A stretch of DNA of 64,000 nt from Setaria digitata (Eukaryota; Nematoda; Chromadorea; Rhabditida; Setariidae), in NCBI GenBank assembly GCA_003640385.1, contig RCAB01000050.1:1-64000 (forward strand), written 5' to 3'. The notes under the pieces were generated by a model that was not told the origin of the DNA, did no database searches, and worked only from the letters and a program-made list of their open reading frames with translations. The position numbers and the translations under genes were made by a program. This document shows positions 13,542-24,200 of this stretch, one piece after another. Positions within the stretch are counted from its first letter, which is position 1. The number at the start of each line of letters is the position of its first letter.

Positions 13542-15233
13542 ACCAATAACAGTTCGTTCTAATGTTTTGCAAAAGAAAAAAAAATATCGAAAAACCTGAA
13601 AATTGAACTAAATTAATTTCATCAATTTTTAATTTTTGAAAACAAAATACCTTAATCAGTATTGTGGGAGAAAACCGAAGTCAATAATGTGAAAAAGCGA
13701 CATTAAATCTATGCATCTCATGCATAAAATAATGTCAAATTTCAAAAAAAAAAAAAGAAAAGAAAGAAAAAAAAAGAAGAAGGGACTAATGAGTTACGTA
13801 AATGATGCTATATCTATTTACCTATTTACTGTCAATGTATTTTAAAAAATACCCATCCAATAATTGCAATCTAATACTCTAAAATAAAATAATAAAAGCA
13901 GCGCTACACTACTTAGGATGCGAAGATTTTACAGATTGAACAAATTTTAATCAATACTTTCAAAATTGCCAACAATAGGTAAAAAAAAAATAATTCCTAT
14001 CGATACAAACCATACACCAAATCTCGATGTATCACAAATTGTTTGTTGAAATATACTAAAAATTGGAAATTAGAATAACATTGTATAAAAAAGTATTTTT
14101 TTTTCATCCGCAAAGAATTAAATTGTAATTATTAAATTAAATTAAAATAGTCGTCGCTGAATAAAAAAATCAAAAATTAAACATTAAATCTTCTAGAAAA
14201 TTGAACGCAATATTAACTCGAAATATTTGATGTTTTTGATAAAATGAACGAATGGAGTTCTTGCGAGAAAATTTAGTAAAAGATTTAAATAGAAATCTTG
14301 AAATATTCATAAAGAGGCATAAAATGCGTAAATACCTCGAAAAAATACACTCCATCATCTAATAACCTAAGCCAAATCTCCAATTCCTTTTTTCTCCTTA
14401 TCCTTTTCCCTCGCCAATGAAGGTATAAAAATTGAAACACATTGGATTTTTAAAATAGGTTGTACACGGCCAAAAATTTCAATTTCCATCAAGTGAGTTT
14501 TTTCTTTTTATCCTTTTCTTTTGGCTTTTTTTTTCTTATGTTTGAAGTCGCATGTTTTGTGATTAATGATCGATCTTGATGTTTGGAAACAAATGTGTTC
14601 GATTTCAATCTTTCCAAATGAACAAATGCATTATAGACTATCACGATGAAATCATTTGTCATTTGCTCCAGCGAATCTTATATTATGAAAGTACTATGCA
14701 CTGATTCCCTCAATTCATTAAAGCAGTTCATTGTTAGTTAGTTTTAACAAATCCCAGTGAAAGGAAAAAAAAAAAGAAAAAGAAAACAAAATATAACGGA
14801 GAAAATATAAAACCATAACAAATATTCCATATAAAAACCATATAAAACCATAACAGATGCTTTAATTTATGGTGTAATCGATTTCTTTTATGTCGGACAT
14901 CTCTGCTTGTCTGATATCTATTGAAAACTCAGTGCGAATTATAATACAGTATAAGAAAAGCCAAACTAATAATTACTCTGAACGCAATAGGCCTCAGATT
15001 GGAAAATCTATCTAGGCTAGCGTTATACCAGAAAGTTTTCAAAAATATCTGAGAATGTATGATGCCAAAAATGTGAACGAAAGTATGCAAAGCATCGGAA
15101 GCAATGAAAATGAGGATATAGACAACCACAAGTCTTGAAGATTAAATTAGTAAACGAAGAAAATTTAAGCACATATGTACCTGAAATTTTTTCATAAATT
15201 TTTGGCAACTTCTCAAATTACATTTTCATCACC
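13542..15233. other. Spacer between eIF3d stop and FLCN start; no gene seen
   Basis: A/T-rich, about 1.7 kb, with poly-A runs near 13745-13780 and 14763-14785. Minus-strand open frames at 14170-14358 and 14929-15208 show no recognisable protein and no splice pattern. It should contain the FLCN promoter or trans-splice region and the eIF3d 3' end. The spacing is long for a classical worm operon. Confidence 0.6.
14806..14854. repeat. Short direct repeat TATAAAACCATAACA
   Basis: The 15-mer occurs at 14806-14820 and again at 14840-14854, with a partial copy (ATAAAAACCATATAAAACC) between them. A small local duplication in the FLCN/eIF3d spacer with no assigned role. Confidence 0.55.
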
Positions 15234-16038
15234 TTAAGCGTCATCATCAGAGTTCTCTTCACCGGAACTACTGCTTTCTTCTTCTGCACTGGATTCGAAC
15301 GTCCCTTCGGGCAGTGAGTAAAGTCGTACAGCTTGCTAAAATTTAAAAAGCTTTATAATTGGAAACAAACCACCATTGATAAAGCAACGTTATGTAAAAA
15401 TATATAATTCAATCAAGACGTGGAATGTAGATAGAGTACAACAAAAGAATATAAGCAGACCATATCATGTGTAAGCCCAGATTAAGATTCGCTAACAGAA
15501 ACTAGAAATCCACTATAAGGAAATGCACTGGTCACTTATTAAGGGATGAGTTGCATCATTTTAGATGTACATTTGCATGTACTAAGATCCTAATATTTAA
15601 ATTTCACTGAAAGACACGCCTGATTATCTCTTTCTTCAGTGCACGATTTGTCTTTATAATTGATAAAATCACACCTTGTTTGGATCTTTCAGCAAAAGAT
15701 ATTTCCCCGGTGGTTGTTTCATGCAGTGATCAATAATGCACCGCAAAATACCCCATGCATTATCCAAATTCAGTGTAATATTGGTCGCGAATTCTGTTGG
15801 TTTGTATTGTTGGGTACCAAGAATGACGTGGTTAGCACTGTTTCGTATACTCAATCGTGACACATAACTGTAAATCTCCACCATTTAAAGAAAATATTCT
15901 AGAAAAAGAATACAGTAAAAGTGAAGGAAAAACCAACTGGTTAGAATATATATATATATTTATATTTATATATATATATATATAAATCCACTATAAGAAT
16001 CCACTATAAAAATCCGCTATAAATCCACTATAAAAATC

Positions 16039-16083
<45 letters not shown>

Positions 16084-19000
16084 TATAGCTAGAAAGCTAG
16101 AAAGATGCAGATTTCTAGCTCAATTTCCGGTAATTATTGCTTTCAGTTTCTGAAAACTATTTCCTAAAAGCAACCAACCCAAATTTAATTTGATCCGAGC
16201 CAGCTAAAAGTGCTTGCAATGTCCATTTTGCTAATTTGCAACTGTTATTTTGCAGTTCTGTAGCAAGTACTGCACCTTTCTGTGTGTCCAGTTTACTCCT
16301 CCAATCTACACCACTTGCCATCTGAAAGTTTAACCCTCAGTTTGACGTCATCAATATTTCTTTTAATCATAAGCACAGAGTTTGTTGCTTATGTTATCTA
16401 TTAAAAACATATGCTACTTCAGCATCTCATAAGAAAATTAAAAGTTTCCATCCAGCATATTTTTGCATTTTCCACCTAAATTTCGAATTTGAAAATTTTG
16501 CAAAATAAAATCGAACTCGCGAGTCCCATTCATTGAATGCTTTTATTGTCAACATTTGAGTTTCACCGTTCGGCCCCAGCGTTACACCATCATGCTCTGT
16601 ACGACATACAAGACGGACTTCGGTACCATCGGCTTGACGTCCCAAATTCCATGAACGATACCTTCAGTTAATTGCATACATTTTCATAACTATTAATTGC
16701 ATACATTTTCATAACTATAAGTTAAAGAAGTGCGGGTTCAATTTCAAATTGTAAGATACTGGAAATTCCCTAAGCGCTAACAAATATGCTTCCTTCTAGC
16801 TTTGAAAACAAATTCGCAACTCAATAAAAAGGATAACAATGGCCTATACAGATAAGTTAAAGACAATCTATAACATAACTGCAGAAGCACAATCCCATAA
16901 TTCCCTCTAATCAAAGCTTTTAAAGCACAAGTTCTGAGTAAACAAATATTGTGGAAAATATACATAAATAGTGAATGAAAGTGGATATTTTCCAAAAATT
17001 CCAAATTAATACTGCAGGCATTTTGATGGAGAGTACGGTATCAGCAAAGCACTGCACTAAATTAATGGATAATCCCGACAATTTTTATCAAATTCAGTTC
17101 TCACATTTTTAATAAGGGGAAATCTGCTTATAAAGCACATGAAACTAACTTATATGCAACGCATGAATCTGCATCGGTATCACCCTCATCAAAAGGAAGA
17201 CGCGGATTATCGTACTTGAACGGTTCTTCGTTCTGAAAACCAACTGAACATTGGTACCGGAAGGATAATATTTCAGTCTCACTTCTTGTCAAAATGGACA
17301 TTTTTAAAGTAGCATGAACTTACTCTTTTCAGCACCATACGACGAAAATTTTGATTTATATAAAGAGCTTCCGTAGCAAGATTCCGTGGATGGTTAATAC
17401 TGGTGGTATCGTCACTATTTGGAGCATCTGGTGAAGTTTCACTGACCGTCAAAGCATCTATAATTCAGAAACGCTGAATAATGCCAGAATACCAGGAATT
17501 TGGTGAATCAAAATAGAACAACCTGACGAGAACAACGTGAGTAAATGAAATTGCAATGAGTAAAAAGACATTTTAATCACTCAGAAGGAATGTTGATGTA
17601 ACAATCAAGAGGCTGCTTTATATTCTTATCATGCAGTAATAATCGAAGACTTGCATTCATCCTTATTATTCAGCATTTCAAAAACATGCTGAATTATTTT
17701 TATGAATTAACCAGAAAAATATGCACAGCTTACCAACAGGATTCGAAAAACCACCGGTGTCACGTTTATCAAAGAACAGCTTGTCACCAACACGATAAGC
17801 GATAACATCCCAACTATATACTGATCGCGTAGCAGCCATTAATGTTGCTAATATCATATCTGTTGCAAAGACGTTTCCAACATTTTCTTGAGCCAGCTAA
17901 AACCATCTGCTCTAGTCATCACAGTGAGACAGTGATAAACAAAGACGATCTTGTCTCAAAAGAAAGATACATACATATGAGAGGACGGAAACACACAACA
18001 AACGAACCTTCTGGATGACTGGGTCTTCTGTTGTTGTTAAGTTATAAAACGTACCACCGCAGCGTTGCAAAGGTTTTTCCGTCCGAACCGTAACACGATC
18101 AAATGCTTTATCATAGTAATAAAGCTGACCATAACGATGACTACCTCTGAAAAAATTTTCAAGGAAATGAAAAATTCTGGTTTTTTAAAATATGATTCAA
18201 ACAGGATTTATACCACAGTTACGAAAGCTGCTTGAATCAGTGTCCCAGGACAAATCATTTGAACACTTTTTTACAGTAAAGTATTAAAAAAAAAAAACAC
18301 ACATATCTTGGCCTGATTCAATGTTTGGCAGATTAAGTTTCGCGAGGCGCGGGAAATCCATCTCTTCCAAAACTTGCCATTCTGGACGTACAGCAATACT
18401 TGCAGCTAACTGCTTTTGGTTACGCTGATCCCAACGACCGTAACCTTGCCCACCTCGACCACGACCACGCGTACCACCTCCACGTCGTTGCCACTGCTTG
18501 AATGCTTTCTGCTGTTCTCTTTAAAAAGAGAATTTACCAAAGAAATCACATATTTTTCTCATTTTTTGTTTAAAGAGAAAAAAAATTATTTCGTCTCAAC
18601 TTACTTTGCAATGCTACGCTTAATTTTTTGGTTCTGTCCATAATTTGCCTGATTCCTTCTCTCATTTTCTTTTTGTACCAACCTCCGCTGCAAAAAAAAA
18701 AAAAAAAAAATAAGCATTATAGAAAATACGGATCTCCTAATGATGATTTCAATCATTAGAATATTCATGAACGTTAGTAGTCAAATGTTATCAATATATA
18801 CAACAAAACTAAAAGCAATTAGTTATACAATCAGTTAGTACGACCTTGGGACAAAAGCAGTCTAATCAATTTCGAAACTTATTAAGCTAATAACTTAGTG
18901 GCAATAACTCAAAAGATTTTAGATTAAATAATGTTAGGAAGGAAAACAGATTATTTTCAAAGCTCATCGACCATATTAATTATTAAAGAAGAAGTACTAT

Positions 19001-19738
19001 TAGCAGTAATTAATCTTGAATAAATTAGCTTTAGAAAAGTTTCGAAGAAAAAAAGTAGGTTAACATAGAACTGTTGTTGTTGTCGCATACGACCACTCTT
19101 TTGCAAGTTCGATCGTTGTGGTTTACTTGTATCAACAAGCTGAAATGTCGCATCTTCCTCATCATGGACATAGTCATACTGTGAACCAACAGCACCAGAT
19201 GTATATGGGTTGCCATACCGACCGTCTCCTGAAAGTAATGCCACTTCGCTAAGAGATTATTTCAAAAGAAAATCAATCGTAATCCGTAGTAGATATAATG
19301 TCCAAAACTTATTTTTCTTGGCACTATCAAGTACTGAAGTCAATTATCGGTAAACAGAACAGACTTCATAAACGTATACTGATCTAGTTTGGAATTACAT
19401 GTTTAACTGGAGGAATAAAAGTGCTGCATTATAACATGAACCTATGAATGATATGATCCTAATAAGATAATAATAATTTAGCTGTCACTTAAATATATAC
19501 AAACTGGCTTTAACGAAAGACCGGCCAACACAGAAATATCCAAACACTTACGCCTAAACCGATCGTTATACTGCGTAACGCCAATCCAGTCGGCTACTTT
19601 GCCAATTTTATCGGCTTTATTGAACTGTTGATAAGGTAAATTTTGAAATCTACCCAGGGTCCCAACGGGTCCCCATCCACTACGATTATCGAACACTTCT
19701 GGCAAATCGAATAACGGTTGGTCATCCTGCAATCCCAT
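15234..19738 (-). CDS. eif-3.D: Eukaryotic translation initiation factor 3 subunit D
   Basis: Twelve exons on the minus strand, about 19738-19552, 19228-19076, 18689-18606, 18522-18307, 18147-18008, 17897-17735, 17460-17322, 17233-17149, 16662-16519, 16322-16180, 15867-15675 and 15336-15234. The chain aligns along its whole length with human EIF3D. Landmarks: [20 protein letters not shown] and [10 protein letters not shown] at the start; [12 protein letters not shown]; an Arg/Gly-rich [17 protein letters not shown] segment; [141 protein letters not shown]; and an acidic Ser/Asp/Glu tail. eIF3d is the eIF3 subunit with 5'-cap-binding activity that supports non-canonical translation of selected mRNAs. 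The acidic Ser-rich tail resembles the CK2-phosphorylated tail of other eIF3d proteins (inference). The first 18 residues differ from the human start, so the ATG rests on the preceding splice acceptor. Confidence 0.96.
15948..16076. repeat. TA microsatellite with embedded ATCCACTATAAAA units
   Basis: Two (TA)n tracts flank four to five copies of an 11-14 base unit ATCC(A/G)CTATAA(AAA). It lies in the last-but-two intron of eIF3d. Likely replication slippage; length polymorphism between isolates is probable. Confidence 0.85.
16667..16717. repeat. 25-base tandem duplication next to an eIF3d splice acceptor
   Basis: TTAATTGCATACATTTTCAT plus AACTA is present twice head-to-tail just upstream (in transcript sense) of the exon starting at about 16662. 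Identity of the two copies suggests a recent duplication. It occupies the branch-site side of that intron. Confidence 0.8.
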
Positions 19739-21217
19739 ACTTGGTGATAGATAGACAATTTTCGTCGACTTGCCTAGAAAATTTGATTAAGTGTTATCAC
19801 AACAATCAATTAACCAAATTCCCAAAGGAAGCGTATGATACATAAAAAAACGAAAAATAAAAGCACCACGCAAAGTAAGTAATATATGACAGAAGTGGCA
19901 GCAAAATAAATAATGAGTCGTCAGTGTTATTGAATGCATTAATTAATTTACTAATTAACTTTGCTACTGACAAGCAACTGTTCACATAAGTGAAAAATTA
20001 AATGACAACTTTAGGACGAAATGAATATGAAACTATGTCATAAATTTAAAAGAATGCAATATTAAATCAAGTAAGGCATTCAAGCAAAAAAATTCAGGTA
20101 AACAAGAGACAAGAAAGCAATACAATAAATGATAGTTGTAGTCCAAGAAGAAATTGATAAATCAAGCATAGACGGAAGAAAGGATGAATGAAGTGGAACA
20201 GAAATACATATCATAAACATTCACTTTGTAAGAAAAAAATGACTTATGTGTGATGCGAATAAGAATCAATTAATATAAGATAGGAGGGTATATTCATTTC
20301 AGAAGTGAAGCACGAGACAAATCATTGAAAATTAAGTATAGGATCCAAGCAAAACGAAACAGCAAATGAGGGCAATGTGTAACAAATAGAAAAACATGAT
20401 ATTACCGATCTGGAACTGATAACAAAATTCAAATTTCGTAAATGGAATGGCAAATAATGGAAATATTGGTACAAATAATACAACCTACCGCTGGTATCGG
20501 CTTTTCAAGGAAGATGCAGTGGTTGACAAGATTTTTTGGAATGAACTTGTCTAAGATGATCGAACCTATCTGAAAAGCCACCAAAACCCGTGAAATAGTA
20601 CCTTCTTTTTCATAACTTACCTGTTGTCCCTAAATCTTCGGCGTCCCTGCAAAATATCGGTCGGCCGTATCGATGTCAATGGCAGCTCGGAATGTTGGAT
20701 AAAATTGACAATGTGTGTGAGCATCACATATATTTTCCACAAATTATGTCTGACTGAGCTGTAATTAGAATTAGCTTAGAGATTGCAAGAGGTCAAGACC
20801 GTCAATACGAAATGAAATATCACTTAGATTATACGTTAGTGATAAATTTCCCCCTTTTCCCTCTGGAGGAATTTATCACTAACGTGTATAAGTCATACTA
20901 CAACTCAGTCTTGAGAATGATGAAGTAGTTATACGATTATGAGCTTCCTCATTTCTCCCAGAATTTTACTGCTAAACAGCTCAACAAACACAATTTCCAC
21001 AATCTCAACGTTACACATCGCTACTTGGTCTGTAGCAAACATCGAATGAATGATGAAAAGTAGAAAACTGGAAATAAACGCTGTGATTTTTGAATGGTGA
21101 TTGATATAAATATCGTTTATGTGAAGGGTGCATTTTATTTCCAGTTTTTAAATGTATAATGGATGGTTGCTAATTCGAAATAAGCCAACGTTTCAAGTTG
21201 AATTTCCCATTGTTTTA
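19739..21217. promoter_or_regulatory. Divergent upstream region of eIF3d (-) and the repeat-protein gene (+)
   Basis: About 1.5 kb without a gene. On the minus strand TTTCTAG|GCA at 19773-19779 is a good splice-acceptor match 35 bases before the eIF3d ATG and could receive a spliced leader or a 5' exon. A near-perfect hairpin lies at 20829-20890. No TATA or initiator assignment is attempted. Confidence 0.5.
20829..20890. repeat. Inverted repeat / hairpin with 15-bp perfect core
   Basis: Left arm CGTTAGTGATAAATT at 20834-20848 is the exact reverse complement of 20870-20884. Pairing extends outward with TATA/TATA (30-33 with 87-90) across a two-base bulge, giving about 20 pairs around a pyrimidine-rich loop of about 20 bases. 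Pre-microRNA, miniature transposon remnant or promoter cruciform are all possible. Confidence 0.6.
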
Positions 21218-24200
21218 ATGTGGCGACGGAGGCAATTTCGCAGTAAGTACCATTATCATTCCAATCGAAATGCATAAAGTTCACCCCTTCACTTTGTTAT
21301 CTAGAAGATGTGAAAAGCTGAAATACTTGAAGTGGAGAATTTAGAAAGCAGGAAAAGTTGGTGAAAATTCATTGAAAAGTAATTAAAGTCAACTTTGTTT
21401 GTAGAACTAGAAGAAAGTAGAACTGAACGAGCATCTCTTTCATGGAAATACAATATTGTTTATATTTTCATACATGTTATCTTTAAAAAAAAAAAAACGA
21501 AAATTTGAAACAGAAGAACTTAAAAACTAACTAAATTGAATTCTTGTGCCAGAAGATAGAAAGAAATGCACGGATTTATTTGTGACATTAGCTAAAAAAA
21601 AGAATGAATTTAGTCATTTTCTTAGCACTGTATGTTGTTTTTAAGTATTAATTAGTTTGTTTTTACTTGTCTTTCTTTTTCTTTTCTTTTTTTTTTTTTT
21701 TTTTCAGAAAGCAAAAGCAGATCGTCCAGAAAGGATCACCAAAAGTGTTAAAATTTTCTTTGTCATTGATAATTAAGCCTAAAATTATGATACATTTACT
21801 TTATAATTTAAATTTAAGATAAAACTTCAAAACTTTTGGATCAGTGATGAGGAAAAAATTTTCTTGGATTTGGTCTCGGAATTGTTTCTTAAATCCGAAG
21901 AATTTAACTATTGTTATGTTTATCAAGATTAACAAATGGTGCTAATTAATCAAGTAGAATAATTTGGACCAACTAGCTCTCTCTCTCTCTCAACCTACTG
22001 AAAATTTCGGTGGTATTTCATGTTCTCAAATAGTTTTATGATTTTTTTTACAAGTTTTACAAAAGAACATAATTAATATTTATCGATCATATTTTTAGGC
22101 TTTTTAATAATTGCATTTCGTCTAACAATGTAAATCTGTTAATTACACTGATTAAGATAAAGCGAGCTAATGAATTAATTAATTAAAGAATTGCATACTT
22201 ATCACTCGTAATTCATATTTGAAAAATCTTTAATTCACAATAATCACATAAAAATATTCAGTCACATTCTTTTCTTTTATTTTCAGAAATAGATCTAAGC
22301 GAAAAAGCAAGCGAAAACTTCGCCAAAGGTAAGTTTCATCAGACAAGCTGTATTAATTATACAGGATCAGAAATGAGAAATAAAAAAAAAAAAAGAAAAA
22401 GGAAAAGGATTTATCTATCTCTCCTTATTTATTCCTTTTGAAAATAATCGAAAAATTTAATTTGCAAAAAAAAACATAGAAATTTTGTATTAATTTAAGA
22501 TAAATTGTATGATTAGCATAATTTTAAATTACATTAAATAAATGATATATTTCAAGAATTATCCTCAAGATAATATCTATCATGGATAATATGTCGAATT
22601 TTTCCGCCCCATGCTACTTTTTCCTATCTAAGCTCCAATTCTTTATCTGCTAGCTACTCTATGAATGTTGATTTAATAACAAACTGAATTAATTGAGCAT
22701 TTTTGAGGAGACTGAAGAAACAGGACGATGAAGGTGAGTTGACAGAATTTGAGGAAATTGAAGTAGTACGAAGGCCAGCACATAGTAGGATGCGAAATAA
22801 ATTAAAATGGAAGCAAGGTTTGGAACCAACAAAAATGGATGCTACAACAGTAGTAGCATCAGATGCAACGAGTACAACATCATCAAGCGTTTCATCATCA
22901 TCTGTTCCACTGAAACTGGATCCTTTTGTATTAGTAAATTAATTATTTGTTTTTGCTAGCAAAGCAACATTTGATGGCATTATTAGATGAGGCAAGAAAA
23001 AATTCTGTTATAATTAAATTTTAATTATTAACATAGTTTCAGTTGCATGCTCAAAAAAAAGAAAAAGAAAACCTTTGATATTTGTTTTATGTTGCAAATA
23101 ATTAGTCAGATTAGTAAAATGAAGAAATTCTAAAGCAGTTAACTTTAATCATTAATATAGCTTTAATTGCATCTTCAAAAAAAAAAAAACCCTTGAATTT
23201 GATTTGATTCAGTTTTATGCTGCAATTAATTAATCAATAGCATTATCGAGTTGAAGATATTTTAGTATTATTAGCGATATATTCTTAATATAGTTCTTTA
23301 AATGTCTAAGTAAAAAAAAAAAAAAATTGAATCAACTTGAAATATGATTTTTAGTTGATTCAAGGTATTAGTGATTTAATAATTCTTTAGAAATCAAGAT
23401 TAATTTTACCGTCAATCCTCTGTAATTTTGTGAGTTTATTGATGAAGTTATCAGCTATTGCTCATAGAATTACAAATTTATCACCGCCATGATATCAAGC
23501 ATCATTTATGACAGAATGCTGATGAGGATAAGACTGAAGTGCTTGTCGATAATGAAAATGAGCAAAAGTTGGGAAAAGGATTGAAAAAACAAAATGAAGT
23601 AAAAAGAAGAGAAAAGAGAGGAAGAAAATCTGTGCGTAAAACATCTACTCGACAAATCAAACAATTAAAAGGTTTTACGAAATTAATTTTATGAAAAAAA
23701 AAAAAGAAAGAAATATAAATAATTACCTTATGCTAAGATAAATGATGCTCACTAAGTTACATTACCAACGTACAGCACGTAAAAGTAAAATAAAAGTGAG
23801 AGCAAAAGTAGAACACGTGAGACCAGTCAAATTATTGTCATGAAAAATTTCTTCTCCAATCAGTCTTAGTTTTTGCATTTGTTTGAAATTGCATTCTTAA
23901 ATATATTTTTTATCAATTATCAGAACACACTGAATAAAACTGATCAATTAATAAGTTGCATCCTTAAGCACTATGAATTTATCATCATATGATTGTAGAG
24001 ATAACTGTTTATGTCCCTCTATTCTGCAAACATTTTTTTAGTCAAAAGTGAATTGTGAATAATGAGGAATAATTAACATACAAATAAATTTGGACATAGG
24101 CAACAAATATGATAATAAGTTTTTATTTCAAGATTGCTTCTGTTTAAAATTTGAAGTTTCGAATGAAAAAAAAAAAAAAAATTCATATTTTAGAAAAGGT

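Noticed and set aside
13541..19738. eIF3d-FLCN as a trans-spliced operon
   Set aside because: The 1.7-kb gap is much longer than the usual spacing, and no SL2-type evidence can be read from DNA alone.
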